A DNA stretch of 64,000 nt from Cupriavidus sp. 2SB (GTDB taxonomy: Bacteria > Pseudomonadota > Gammaproteobacteria > Burkholderiales > Burkholderiaceae): NCBI RefSeq assembly GCF_005503625.1, contig NZ_SCMX01000027.1, positions 1 to 64,000 on the forward strand. The letters are read 5' to 3'. A model generated the notes under the pieces. The model saw only the letters and a program-made list of their open reading frames with translations, did no database searches and was not told the origin of the DNA. The position numbers were made by a program, and so were the translations under genes. Positions 53,988 through 63,308 of the stretch are shown piece after piece; position 1 is the stretch's first letter; every line of letters begins with the position of its first letter.

Positions 53988-55280
53988 TTGCACCACGCCA
54001 CATCTCCGGCCATCGCCCCTGAACCTGCGCCTGCCCGCGTGACATCCCATTCATGGCGTGTGATTGCCGCGGCTTCCATCGGCAATGCGCTGGAATGGTT
54101 CGATCTGGTGGTCTACGGTTTCTTTGCTGTCACCATTGCCACGCTGTTTTTTCCGGCGGAAAGCGACACCGTTTCCTTGTTGATGACGCTTGGCACGTTC
54201 GGTGTGTCGTTCTTCATGCGTCCGCTCGGTGCTGTCGTGCTTGGTGTGTATGCCGACAAGGCGGGGCGCAAGGCAGCCCTCACGTTGTCGATCCTGCTGA
54301 TGATGGTGGGCACGCTGATGATCGCGGTGATGCCGACGTATGCCTCGATTGGTGTGCTGGCGCCGGTGGGCATCGTGATCGCGCGCATGATCCAGGGCTT
54401 CTCTGCAGGCGGCGAGTTTGGTAGTGCCACGGCCTTTCTGGCCGAGCATGGCGCGTCGCGACGCGGCTTCTTCTCAAGCTGGCAGGCGTCCAGCCAGGGA
54501 TTGACCACGGTGCTGGCCGCATGCTTTGGCGCGTTCCTGACTTCGGCACTCACAGCCGAGCAGATGCTCGATTGGGGTTGGCGGATTCCGTTTTTCTTTG
54601 GCCTGCTGATTGGTCCGGTGGCGTTCTATATCCGACGGAACATCGACGAAACGCCTGAGTTCCTGGCCACGGAAACCTCGCAGCGTCCGTTGTCCGATAC
54701 CTTCTCCAACCAACCGGAGCGTCTGCTGCTGGCGATAGGCGCGGTGGTGGTCGGCACGGTGGCGTCGTACCTGATTCTCTATATGCCGACCTATGCTGTG
54801 AAGCAGCTTGGCATCCCGCCCTCGGCGGCATTTGCCGCGACCATCGCCACGGGCGTAATGCAACTGATCGGGGCACCCATCTTCGGCCATTGGTCGGATC
54901 GCGTGGGACGCACCGGCATCATGCTCGGCGCGGCGCTGTTGTTCCTGGTGCTGGCGTATCCGGCCTATGCGCTGCTGGCGGCATATCCGACGTTCGGCAT
55001 GATGATCGGCGTGCAGCTCTGCATCGGCGCCATCATCAGCGCGTATTTCGGCGTACTGCCGGCGCTGCTGACCGAGTTGTTCCCCACGGCGACCCGTACC
55101 ACGGGGATGTCCCTCGGCTATAACATCGCGGCCACGCTGTTCGGTGGTTTCGCGCCATTCATTGTGACCGGGCTGATCAGCGTGACCGGCAACCCGCTCG
55201 CCCCAAGCTTCTACCTGAGCGCCGCCGCAGCCATCAGCGTTGCAACCTTGCTCTTGATCAGGCAGCTCGGCTTGCGCTAG
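53988..55280 (+). CDS. MHS-family MFS transporter (citrate/ketoglutarate-proton symporter type)
   Basis: 430 aa from a TTG with AAGGAG 5 nt upstream; a TTG at 53958 would add 10 residues but lacks a binding site. Twelve hydrophobic helices; motif GNALEWFDLVVYGFFAVTIA at the first helix, MRPLGAVVLGVYADKAGRKAAL between helices 2 and 3, and IARMIQGFSAGGEFGSA, the metabolite:H+ symporter subfamily (KgtP, CitA, ShiA). The substrate is probably a carboxylate. A strong terminator follows. Confidence 0.9.
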   Translation: MHHATSPAIAPEPAPARVTSHSWRVIAAASIGNALEWFDLVVYGFFAVTIATLFFPAESDTVSLLMTLGTFGVSFFMRPLGAVVLGVYADKAGRKAALTLSILLMMVGTLMIAVMPTYASIGVLAPVGIVIARMIQGFSAGGEFGSATAFLAEHGASRRGFFSSWQASSQGLTTVLAACFGAFLTSALTAEQMLDWGWRIPFFFGLLIGPVAFYIRRNIDETPEFLATETSQRPLSDTFSNQPERLLLAIGAVVVGTVASYLILYMPTYAVKQLGIPPSAAFAATIATGVMQLIGAPIFGHWSDRVGRTGIMLGAALLFLVLAYPAYALLAAYPTFGMMIGVQLCIGAIISAYFGVLPALLTELFPTATRTTGMSLGYNIAATLFGGFAPFIVTGLISVTGNPLAPSFYLSAAAAISVATLLLIRQLGLR

Positions 55281-55365
55281 TTGGTGCGCAACCCTGCACC
55301 AGCGTCGGGCCGCGCGCTTTGGCGGTGCATCAAAGCCGGCGCGATGCACGAGGTCGATGTCATGT

Positions 55366-55396
55366 AAAAAACCTCCAGTACTGCTGGAGGTTTTTT
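55366..55396. terminator. Strong bidirectional intrinsic terminator
   Basis: A6-CCTCCAG, 5-nt loop, CTGGAGG-T6: a 7-bp GC-rich stem extended by A-T pairs. It isolates the MHS transporter from the biuret operon. Confidence 0.93.
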
Positions 55397-55464
55397 ATTT
55401 AGTGGGTTGATTTACAAGGAGATTGGTTTTCCTTGGCTGTTCGTGACGGACGGCGAATGTTCCA

Positions 55465-55480
55465 TGGCACAGCCTTTGCT
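55465..55480 (+). promoter_or_regulatory. Sigma-54 (-24/-12) promoter of the biuret operon
   Basis: TGGCAC-N5-TTGCT with exact GG-N10-GC spacing, 60 bp before the first gene. It fits the consensus YTGGCACG-N4-TTGCW except for A in place of the G. Expected activator NtrC under nitrogen limitation; no perfect NtrC site was found. Confidence 0.85.
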
Positions 55481-55539
55481 GTACTCGCATAAACCATCTT
55501 GTATTCAAGATTGGATGCGAGTCGAACATTCACGAGGAA

Positions 55540-56556
55540 ATGCCCATGTCCAAGCTGCCCCCTTTCCGTTCCGAGGTTTCCGCCACGCGCCGACGCCTGC
55601 TCAAGACGTCTGTCGCCGCTGCCGCTGCACTGTCCGCACCGGCCATCGTCCGCGCACAGGGCACCCCGAAACTGCGCGTCGGATTCTGGCCCGTGGCGTC
55701 GGCATTGCCGTTCTTCGCAGCCATCGAAAAGGGCTATTTCAAGGAAGCCGGGCTCGATGTGGAACCGCTCAAGTTCGCCAGCGCGCAACAGGTGATCGAG
55801 GCGATGATCGCTGGCCGTTGCGACGGTAGCGCCAATGGCACCGCCTCGGCGGCGCTGGCACTGGGCGAGATCGCGCAACCGGGCCTGCTCAAGATTTTCT
55901 GCACGAACCCCACCAACGCCAAGTTCGTGCTCGAAGAGTTCATCGTGGCCAAGGACAGTCCGATCAAGTCCGTGGCCGAGTTCAAGGACAAGCGCGTGGC
56001 GTGCGGCCCTGGCGTGCAGAACGTGGTGCTCGCCAAGACCATGCTGGAACGCGCGGGAGCAGGGCAGATGAGCGTGACCGAACTGCCGATCGGTCAGCAC
56101 GTGGCGGCACTGGCCGCTGGCCAGGTCGATGGCATCTACACGCTGGAGCCCACCGGCACGGTGGGGCGCCTCAAGGGCGTGACGCGCACGCTGGAAGCTG
56201 GTGTGGTGGCGCGCTACATCCTCGGTGACCCGATGGCGCCATGGCATGGCGGCTCGGCCAGCCTGACGGCCGAATTCCTCGCCAAGCAGCCCGATGTCGC
56301 CAAGCGCTACATGGCGGCCTATCGGCGCGGTGTGAACCTCGTGAAGCAGTCGCCGCAGGAGGCACGCCCCTTCCTCAAGGGCTATACGGCCATCGAAGGT
56401 CCGCTGACGACCGAGGTGCCGATGTCCGACTACCTGTTCTACGACGAGTTCAAGGCCAGCGACGTCGCCTACTTCCAGCAGTTCTACAACCTGTTCTCGG
56501 ACAAGGGCATCTTCTCGCGCAAGGTGGATGTCAGCACCATGCTCTACAAGGGGTAA
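55540..56556 (+). CDS. NMT1/SsuA-like ABC transporter binding protein
   Basis: 338 aa. Twin-arginine signal (TRRRLLKTSVAAAAAL ... VRAQ). The mature part has the NMT1/SsuA fold: VGFWPVASALPFFAAIEKGYFKEAGLDVE, MIAGRCDGSANG, AGQVDGIYTLEPTG. Followed by its permease (3 bp gap) and ATPase. It is the first gene after the sigma-54 promoter, so it is likely to import biuret or a related urea derivative. GAGGAA precedes ATG 55540; ATG 55546 is alternative. Confidence 0.9.
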   Translation: MPMSKLPPFRSEVSATRRRLLKTSVAAAAALSAPAIVRAQGTPKLRVGFWPVASALPFFAAIEKGYFKEAGLDVEPLKFASAQQVIEAMIAGRCDGSANGTASAALALGEIAQPGLLKIFCTNPTNAKFVLEEFIVAKDSPIKSVAEFKDKRVACGPGVQNVVLAKTMLERAGAGQMSVTELPIGQHVAALAAGQVDGIYTLEPTGTVGRLKGVTRTLEAGVVARYILGDPMAPWHGGSASLTAEFLAKQPDVAKRYMAAYRRGVNLVKQSPQEARPFLKGYTAIEGPLTTEVPMSDYLFYDEFKASDVAYFQQFYNLFSDKGIFSRKVDVSTMLYKG

Positions 56557-56559
56557 GTC

Positions 56560-57405
56560 ATGTCCGAAGCCTCCACTTCCAAGGTGCCCGCTGCGGGCAT
56601 CGCCCAGCAGCCGTGGTCGCCGCCGGCGTCAGCCGATGCCGCACCGCGCCGGCCTTTCACGGATCGTTTGCTTCCCGCTGTGGGCCCGCTGGTGTTGCTG
56701 ATCATCTGGGATGCCGTGGTGCGTCTGGGCTGGATCAAGGCCATTCTGCTGCCGAGTCCTGCTGACACGATTGCCGCGTTGATGACCGGCCTGGCCGGTG
56801 GTCCGCTGCTGACCGATTTTGTGGTCACGGTGTTGCGCACGTTGCAGGCATTTGCGATTGCCGCCGTGGTGGGCATGCCGCTGGGCGTGCTGCTGGGCAG
56901 CAACGAGCGTGCCTATCGCAGTGTGGAGTTCGTGATCGATTTCTTCCGATCCACGCCGTCGTCCGCGCTGATCCCGCTGTTCCTGCTGATCTTCGGTGTC
57001 AGCGATATCAACAAGATTGCCATTGCAGCATTCGGCGCCATGCTGATCGTGGTGTTCAACAGTGCCTACGGTGTCATCAACGCCCGCAAGCAGCGCGTCA
57101 TGGCGGCGCGTGTCATGGGCGCCTCGCGCTGGCGCGTGTTCCGCGACGTGCTGATCTGGGAAAGCCTGCAACCGAGCTTTGTGGGTTTGCGTTCGGCGGT
57201 GTCGATGGCACTGGTGATCGTCATCGTGGCCGAGATGTTTATCGGCTCGGAGAACGGTCTGGGCCACGCCATCATCGACGCGCAGCAGGTGCTGAACGTC
57301 AAGACGATGTACGCCGCGATTCTGGCCGCAGGTGCGCTGGGCTATCTGCTCAATATCGTGTTTCTTGTTGTGGAACGACGCATCGTCCATTGGAGCGGGA
57401 GGTAA
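56560..57405 (+). CDS. SsuC-like ABC transporter permease
   Basis: 281 aa with about six transmembrane helices after a polar N-terminus of 45 residues. The EAA loop is present (RKQRVMAARVMGASRWRVFRDVLIWESLQPSFVGLR). Inner-membrane channel for the preceding binding protein; 3-bp spacing to both neighbours. Confidence 0.92.
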   Translation: MSEASTSKVPAAGIAQQPWSPPASADAAPRRPFTDRLLPAVGPLVLLIIWDAVVRLGWIKAILLPSPADTIAALMTGLAGGPLLTDFVVTVLRTLQAFAIAAVVGMPLGVLLGSNERAYRSVEFVIDFFRSTPSSALIPLFLLIFGVSDINKIAIAAFGAMLIVVFNSAYGVINARKQRVMAARVMGASRWRVFRDVLIWESLQPSFVGLRSAVSMALVIVIVAEMFIGSENGLGHAIIDAQQVLNVKTMYAAILAAGALGYLLNIVFLVVERRIVHWSGR

Positions 57406-57408
57406 ATC

Positions 57409-58230
57409 ATGAGCGCAATCCAGACACCTGCCCGTCATGTCGACGTTCCCGTGCCGGCGTTCCGGCCGGGGCCGCCGGGCACACACATCACCATTCGCGG
57501 ACTCACCAAATACTTCGCGGGCTGGCCGCTGTACGAGAACTTCGATCTCGATATTCCGAAGGGCCGCATTGTCTCGGTGTTCGGTCCCAACGGCTGCGGC
57601 AAAAGCACGCTGATCAACATGATTGCCGGCCTGATCCCGATCGATCGCGGCGAGATCCTGTTCGATGGCAAGACGCTCAAGGACACGCGCATCGGCTACG
57701 TGTTCCAGAACTACCGCGAGGCACTGTTCCCGTGGATGCGCACCATCGACAACATCGCCTATCCGCTGCTGCTCGAAGGTTGCAGCAAGGTAGAGGTGGA
57801 TCGCCGCATGGCCGAACTGGTGGCGTCCTTCGACGTCAAGTTCGACCTGAACCGCTATCCGTATGAACTGTCGGGCGGACAGCAGCAGACCGCGTCGATC
57901 ATGCGCGCGCTGGCGCCCCGGCCCGAAGTGCTGTTCCTGGACGAGCCGTTCTCCGCGCTCGATTTCGAGATGACGCTGTTCATTCGCGAGAAGCTGCAAG
58001 AGGTGTTCATGCAGACCGGCACCACGATGCTGCTGGTCTCGCACGATCTGGAAGAAGCGGTCTATCTGGCCGACCAGATCCTGCTGCTGACCAAGCGCCC
58101 CACGCGCGTGGCGGAAATCCTTGACTACACCGACGCGCGGCCACGTACCGTCGATACGCTATCCCAAGCCAGCTTTGTTGAAGCCAAGCGACAAAGCCTG
58201 GAGATTTTCCAGCGCGAGGTGCGCCGATGA
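57409..58230 (+). CDS. SsuB-like ABC transporter ATPase
   Basis: 273 aa. Walker A GPNGCGKST, signature LSGGQQQ, Walker B VLFLDEPFSALD, H-loop LLVSHDLEEA. Nitrate/sulfonate/taurine type. Energises the importer formed with the two genes before it. The stop overlaps atzF by 4 bp, tying transport to allophanate hydrolysis. Confidence 0.93.
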   Translation: MSAIQTPARHVDVPVPAFRPGPPGTHITIRGLTKYFAGWPLYENFDLDIPKGRIVSVFGPNGCGKSTLINMIAGLIPIDRGEILFDGKTLKDTRIGYVFQNYREALFPWMRTIDNIAYPLLLEGCSKVEVDRRMAELVASFDVKFDLNRYPYELSGGQQQTASIMRALAPRPEVLFLDEPFSALDFEMTLFIREKLQEVFMQTGTTMLLVSHDLEEAVYLADQILLLTKRPTRVAEILDYTDARPRTVDTLSQASFVEAKRQSLEIFQREVRR

Positions 58231-60035
58231 TGATGACAATTGCCGATTTGCATGAGCGCTATGCGCGAGGCACGCTCGATCCGATGGCGTGCGCCACGGA
58301 AGTACTGCGCCAGATCGAGTCATTCGACCGCCCCGAGGTATGGATCCATCGCGTGCCGGTCGAAACGCTGATGGCGAAGGCGCAAGCCTTGAAGGCGATG
58401 CTCGACCAGGAAGGCGAGGCCATCCTGCGGCGCCTGCCGCTGTTCGGCGTGCCGTTCGCGGTCAAGGACAACATCGACGTGGCGGGGCTGCCGACTACGG
58501 CAGCGTGCCCCGCGTTCACCTACGTGCCGCAATCCACGGCATTCGCGGTGCAGCGATTGCTCGACGCCGGCGCGCTTCTGGTCGGCAAGACCAACCTCGA
58601 TCAGTTCGCTACCGGGCTGGTGGGCACGCGTTCGCCTTACGGCGCGGTGCGGCACAGTACGTCGCCCGCGTATGTCTCGGGAGGCTCCAGTTCGGGATCG
58701 GCGGTGGCTGTGGCGGGCAACTGCGTGGCGTTCTCGCTCGGCACTGACACCGCAGGATCGGGACGTGTGCCGGCTGGCATGAACGGACTCGTCGGTTTGA
58801 AGCCGTCGCTGGGTCTGGTGAGCAAGCGCGGCGTGGTGCCCGCGTGCCGCACGCTCGATACGATTTCAGTGTTCGCGCATGATGTGGCCGATGCCTGGCG
58901 CGTGCTGGAGCAGATCGGGGCTTACGATGCCGCGGATAGCTGCTCGTCGCGCGTGCCGATGCTGGGACTGCCGCGTGCGTGGCGCGTGGGCTTGCCCGAT
59001 GCATTGAGCTTTGAGAACGATGCGCAGGCCGAACAGGCGTTCATGGCCACGCTCGATCGATTGGGTTCGCGGCTCGGTATCCAGACCGAGACCATCGATT
59101 TCACGCCGCTGGCGCAGACATCCGCGCTGCTCTACGACGGCCCATGGGTGGCCGAGCGTCGTGCTGCGGTGGGCGATTTTCTGGTCACGCATCGCGATGC
59201 AATGGATGCAACCGTCGTGACCGTGATCGAAAAGGCCAACCAGTTCAGTGCTGCCGATGCGTTCAACGCGCAGTACCAGTTGGCCGATCTGAAGCGCCAG
59301 GCCGAGGGGCTGTTCGCTCGGATCGATGTGCTGGTAGTGCCAACCGCGCCGACGCATCCGACCATCGCCGCCGTGCAGGCCGATCCCGTGGTCGAGAACA
59401 GCAAGCTCGGGCGCTATACGAACTTCGTGAACCTGCTCGACCTGTGCGCGCTGGCGATTCCTGGCCTGCCGCGTGCCGATGGGCTGCCTGCTGGCATCAC
59501 GCTGATCGGGCCTGCTGGTGCGGATCATCGATTGGCGGTGCTGGGCGCAAAGATCGAAGCGAGCCTGCGCGGCACGGCCGACGTTCTGCCGGAACCGCTG
59601 CCGCTCAACGAGCCATCCGTGGCGCTGGCTGTGGTGGGCGCGCATCTGCGCGGTCAGCCGCTGAACTGGCAACTGCAGGAAGCGGGCGCCCGATTCATCG
59701 AATCGACAACCACATCGCCAAACTATCGGCTCCATACACTGGCCGGAACGGTGCCACCCAAGCCAGGACTGGTGCGTGACGATGCTGGCGCGGCCATCGA
59801 AGTCGAGGTGTGGGACGTGCCCCTGCACCAGTTCGGCAAGTTCGTGGCCGATGTGCCCGCACCACTTGGTATCGGCTCGGTCGTGCTGGCCGATGGGCGG
59901 CAGGTCAAGGGCTTCATTTGCGAGCCCTTTGCCGTGGAGGCTGGCAGCGGCGCACGAGACATCACCGCGTTTGGCGGCTGGCGGGCGTATCTGCGCAGCG
60001 TCGAAGCTGCCGAGCCAGCCGTTGCCGCAAGCTGA
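58227..60035 (+). CDS. atzF: Allophanate hydrolase AtzF
   Basis: 602 aa, two domains: an amidase-signature domain (about 1-445) with the triad Lys80 (FAVKDNID), the Ser-rich GGSSSGSA (153-159) and Ser178 (TAGSGR), and a C-terminal AHS-type domain (about 465-590) that in AtzF helps decarboxylate the first product. It hydrolyses allophanate, the product of biuret hydrolase, to carbon dioxide and ammonia. No urea carboxylase is next to it, which favours the biuret rather than the urea route. Start ATGATG overlaps the ATPase stop. Confidence 0.93.
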   Translation: MMMTIADLHERYARGTLDPMACATEVLRQIESFDRPEVWIHRVPVETLMAKAQALKAMLDQEGEAILRRLPLFGVPFAVKDNIDVAGLPTTAACPAFTYVPQSTAFAVQRLLDAGALLVGKTNLDQFATGLVGTRSPYGAVRHSTSPAYVSGGSSSGSAVAVAGNCVAFSLGTDTAGSGRVPAGMNGLVGLKPSLGLVSKRGVVPACRTLDTISVFAHDVADAWRVLEQIGAYDAADSCSSRVPMLGLPRAWRVGLPDALSFENDAQAEQAFMATLDRLGSRLGIQTETIDFTPLAQTSALLYDGPWVAERRAAVGDFLVTHRDAMDATVVTVIEKANQFSAADAFNAQYQLADLKRQAEGLFARIDVLVVPTAPTHPTIAAVQADPVVENSKLGRYTNFVNLLDLCALAIPGLPRADGLPAGITLIGPAGADHRLAVLGAKIEASLRGTADVLPEPLPLNEPSVALAVVGAHLRGQPLNWQLQEAGARFIESTTTSPNYRLHTLAGTVPPKPGLVRDDAGAAIEVEVWDVPLHQFGKFVADVPAPLGIGSVVLADGRQVKGFICEPFAVEAGSGARDITAFGGWRAYLRSVEAAEPAVAAS

Positions 60036-60080
60036 ATTGCCACATCGCACTTCTCTCCATCCTATCCATCGGACCTTGCC

Positions 60081-61178
60081 ATGACCCAACGTCGTGATTT
60101 TCTGAAACAGGCCAGCGCGCTGACGCTTGGCTCCCTCCTGCCGTTTGAATCGCTGCTGGCCGCCGAGAACGTGACGGTGGGTGTGCTGTATGTCGGCGCG
60201 CGCGGCGACTTCGGCTACAACCAGGCGCAGGCCACGGCCACCAGCGTGATTCGCAAGCTGCCCAACGTGAAGCTGGTGGAGGAAGAAAACGTGCCCGAGA
60301 CCATCGCGGCGCAGAAGACCATGGAGGCCATGATCCAGCAGGACGGGGTCTCGCTGATCTTTGCTACGTCGTTCGGTTATTTCGATCCGCACGTGCTGAA
60401 GGTCGCGGCCAAGTACCCCAAGGTGCGGTTCGCGCACTGCGGGGGACTGTGGAAGGCCGGCAACCCGGCAAATATCGCCAGCTACTTCGGCTACATCGAC
60501 GAATGCCAGTATCTGGACGGGGTGATCGCCGGGCACATGAGCAAGTCGAAGAAGCTTGGCTTCGTGGCGGCCAAGCCGATTCCGCAGGTGCTGCGCAACA
60601 TCAATGCGTTCACGCTTGGCGCGCAGTCCGTCGATCCGTCCATCACGACGCGGGTGATCTTCACGGGTGACTGGTCGATGCCGGTCAAGGAAGCCGAGGC
60701 AGCCAATAGCCTGATCGACCAGGGCTGCGACGTGCTGACCTGCCATGTCGATGGTCCGAAGGTCATCGTCGAGACCGCCGAGAAGCGCGGCGTCATGAGC
60801 TGTGGGTATCACGCCAGCCAGGCAGCGCTGGCCCCCAAGGGCTATCTGACCGGCGCCGAATGGGATTGGGCCACGCCCTACAAGGCGATTGTTGCCAATG
60901 CCCAGGCCGGCAAGGCACAGCCGAATCTGCTGCGCGGCGGGCTCAAGGAAGGCTACGTGAAGATGTCGCCATACGGGGCAGCGGTCAGCACGGCAGCGAA
61001 GCAAAGCGCGGATGCCATCAAGGCGAAGATGGTGGCCGGCGACTTTGTGATTTTCAAGGGGCCGCTGAAGGACAACAAGGGTGGCGTCGCAGTGCCCGCC
61101 GGCACCAGGCTGGTTCAGACGGACTACGCGCTCGAATCCATGAACTACCTGGTGGCGGGCGTGGTGGGGCAGGGCTGA
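60081..61178 (+). CDS. BMP-family ABC transporter binding protein
   Basis: 365 aa. Signal with QRRDFLKQAS (twin-arginine) ending near 28. The BMP (basic membrane protein/PnrA-like) fold: VGVLYVGARGDFGYNQAQ, FATSFGYFDPHVLKVAAKYPKVRFAHCGG, GVIAGHMSKSKKLGFVAA. Members bind nucleosides, purines or amides. Next to two matching permeases and biuH, so it is a second import route for biuret or a related N-source. Confidence 0.9.
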   Translation: MTQRRDFLKQASALTLGSLLPFESLLAAENVTVGVLYVGARGDFGYNQAQATATSVIRKLPNVKLVEEENVPETIAAQKTMEAMIQQDGVSLIFATSFGYFDPHVLKVAAKYPKVRFAHCGGLWKAGNPANIASYFGYIDECQYLDGVIAGHMSKSKKLGFVAAKPIPQVLRNINAFTLGAQSVDPSITTRVIFTGDWSMPVKEAEAANSLIDQGCDVLTCHVDGPKVIVETAEKRGVMSCGYHASQAALAPKGYLTGAEWDWATPYKAIVANAQAGKAQPNLLRGGLKEGYVKMSPYGAAVSTAAKQSADAIKAKMVAGDFVIFKGPLKDNKGGVAVPAGTRLVQTDYALESMNYLVAGVVGQG

Positions 61179-61186
61179 CGAACGAC

Positions 61187-61206
61187 GAACCCCGCCGAAC
61201 CCCGCC
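61187..61206. repeat. Two tandem 10-bp repeats
   Basis: GAACCCCGCC occurs twice head to tail between the BMP gene and the first permease. No function is apparent. Confidence 0.6.
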
Positions 61207-61241
61207 GAATCCGTGGATCGACGTTGCCTCAGGAGCTTCCC

Positions 61242-62360
61242 ATGCGCATCCCCGCCAGCACTGCCACGCTGACGCTGGCCGTCCTGCCCGCGTTGCCTAC
61301 CTTGCTGGCCGTGGCCAGCGCGTTGTTGCTGTTCTCGTTGTTCCTGCTGCTGCAGGGGGCGCCGGTGCTGGAGGCGATGCAACTGATCTTCCAGGGCGCC
61401 TTCGGCACGCCGTTTGCCTGGCAGAGCACGCTCACGCGCGCTGCGCCGCTGATGCTGACCGCGCTATGCGTGGCGTTGCCGGCGCAGGTCGGCCTGATCG
61501 TGATCGGCGGCGAAGGCGCGTTGGCGCTCGGCGGCCTGGCCGCCGCGCTGGTGCCCCAGTGCGTGCCTGCGGCTACCCCGTGGTGGATCGTCATGCCAGC
61601 GATGGCCGCTGCGGGCATGCTGGCGGGAGGTTGCTGGATCGGTGCAGCCGGCGCACTGCGGCAACGGCGCGGGGTCAATGAAACCATCAGCAGCCTGCTG
61701 CTGGCTTACATCGCCATCGCCGTATTCAAGCATCTGGTAGAGGGGCCATTGCGCGATCCCGCCAGCCTGAACAAGCCCTCCACCGTACCCGTTCCGGATG
61801 CATGGATGGTCGGCACGCTGCCGGGCATCGACGTGCACTGGGGCTTGCTGGCTGGCGTGTTGGCCTGCGCGGCGGCGTGGCTGATGGTGCGGCGCTCGAC
61901 GTTCGGATTTGCCATGCGGGTGACGGGCGGCAACGCCCGGGCGGCCCGGCTGGTAGGGCTGCCGGTGGGCCGTCTCACGCTGGCGGCCTGCGTGCTGGGC
62001 GGTGCGGCAGCAGGCCTGGCAGGCATGTTCGAGGTGGCGGCAGTACAGGGCAGCGCCAACGTGGCACTGCTGGCGGGGTACGGGTACAGCGGCATCCTGG
62101 TGGCGTTCGCGGCCCGGCAGAATCCGCTGGCCATCGTTGCCTGCGCACTGATGATCGGCGGCATCGAGAACAGCGGCAGCCTGCTGCAGCGGCGGCTGCA
62201 TCTGCCCGATGCCACCACGTTTGTACTGCAGGGCCTGCTGTTTGCCAACCTGCTGGCGTGGGAAGCCATGGGCGGTGCGCTTTCCAGCTGGCGCGTGAAA
62301 TTGCAGGACATTGCCCTGGCCGGCAAGGCGCAGGCAGAACTGGAGACCCGCCATGCATGA
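61242..62360 (+). CDS. ABC permease of the BMP-type importer (NupP/YufP-like)
   Basis: 372 aa from MRIPAS; CAGGAG lies upstream. About nine to ten transmembrane helices; motifs VIGGEGALALGGLAAAL and RRGVNETISSLLLAYIA match the branched-chain-amino-acid/nucleoside permease family. Overlaps the next permease by 8 bp. Confidence 0.9.
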   Translation: MRIPASTATLTLAVLPALPTLLAVASALLLFSLFLLLQGAPVLEAMQLIFQGAFGTPFAWQSTLTRAAPLMLTALCVALPAQVGLIVIGGEGALALGGLAAALVPQCVPAATPWWIVMPAMAAAGMLAGGCWIGAAGALRQRRGVNETISSLLLAYIAIAVFKHLVEGPLRDPASLNKPSTVPVPDAWMVGTLPGIDVHWGLLAGVLACAAAWLMVRRSTFGFAMRVTGGNARAARLVGLPVGRLTLAACVLGGAAAGLAGMFEVAAVQGSANVALLAGYGYSGILVAFAARQNPLAIVACALMIGGIENSGSLLQRRLHLPDATTFVLQGLLFANLLAWEAMGGALSSWRVKLQDIALAGKAQAELETRHA

Positions 62361-63279
62361 GGCTTCGTCGACGTGGCTCGTGCTGATACTGTCGCTGGTC
62401 ACGGGCGCGATCCGCGTCAGCACGCCGTACTTGTTCGTGAGCCTGGGAGAGTGCCTGACCGAGAAGGGCGGGCGCGTCAACCTGGGGCTGGAAGGCATTC
62501 TCGTGTCGGGCGCCATGAGCGGCTACGCGGTGTCCTACCTGTCGGGGTCCCCGTGGCTGGGTGTGCTGGCCGCCGCAGGCGTGGGCCTGCTGCTGGGTGG
62601 CCTGCATGGGCTGGTGTGTTCGCTGCCCCGCGTGTCTGACATCGCCTTCGGCATCGCGCTGATGTTGCTGGGAACCGGGCTGGCGCTCTTCCTCGGCAAG
62701 CCGTTCATTGCACCGCAGGCGCCCGGCCTGCCATCGATCGAGCTGGGTGCGTGGTCGGCCTCGCTGCAGGTGCAGCAACTCCTGCGCATCAACGTGCTGT
62801 TCCTGATCGGCGTGGCGCTGGCTTTCGCGCTGCAATGGGGCATGCGCGCCACGCGCTGGGGGATGGTGCTGCGGCTGGTTGGCGATCACGGCGAGACCGC
62901 GCGCGCCATGGGCTACCCGCTAACACGCATCCGCATTGCGGCCACGGCCGTGGGCGGCTTGCTGGCCGGCGTGGGCGGCGCCTACCTGTCGCTGGTCTAT
63001 CCGGGAAGCTGGAACGAGGGACTGTCCAGCGGGCAGGGGCTCATGGCCGTGGCGCTGGTCATCTTCGCGCGCTGGCAGCCCATGCGTTGCCTGTGGGCGG
63101 CGCTGCTGTTCGGTGCGGCTGGCGCGCTGGGCCCGGCACTGCAGGCCATCGGCATCACTGGCGGCTACTACCTGTTCAATGCGGCGCCGTATGTATTGAC
63201 GCTCGCGATCATGACCATCAGCTGCCGCCCCAACCGTGCACTGGCCGGGGCGCCGGGCGAACTGAGCCTGACCCGCTGA
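62353..63279 (+). CDS. ABC permease of the BMP-type importer (NupQ/YufQ-like)
   Basis: 308 aa from [26 protein letters not shown] and [20 protein letters not shown] are typical of the second permease in BMP transporters. No ATPase of this transporter is present between the BMP gene and the window end; it may lie just beyond. Confidence 0.9.
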   Translation: MHEASSTWLVLILSLVTGAIRVSTPYLFVSLGECLTEKGGRVNLGLEGILVSGAMSGYAVSYLSGSPWLGVLAAAGVGLLLGGLHGLVCSLPRVSDIAFGIALMLLGTGLALFLGKPFIAPQAPGLPSIELGAWSASLQVQQLLRINVLFLIGVALAFALQWGMRATRWGMVLRLVGDHGETARAMGYPLTRIRIAATAVGGLLAGVGGAYLSLVYPGSWNEGLSSGQGLMAVALVIFARWQPMRCLWAALLFGAAGALGPALQAIGITGGYYLFNAAPYVLTLAIMTISCRPNRALAGAPGELSLTR

Positions 63280-63308
63280 CCCGCCGACTCAATTCCATCA
63301 AGGACAAC

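Noticed and set aside
55282..55301. TGGTGC-N8-GCACCA as an NtrC site for the biuret operon
   Set aside because: Half-sites are in the opposite orientation to TGCACC-N5-GGTGCA and it lies before a strong terminator; more likely an mRNA hairpin after the MHS stop.
58866..61382. 838-codon open frame on the minus strand
   Set aside because: Antisense to atzF and the BMP gene, which are clearly coding; no known domain.
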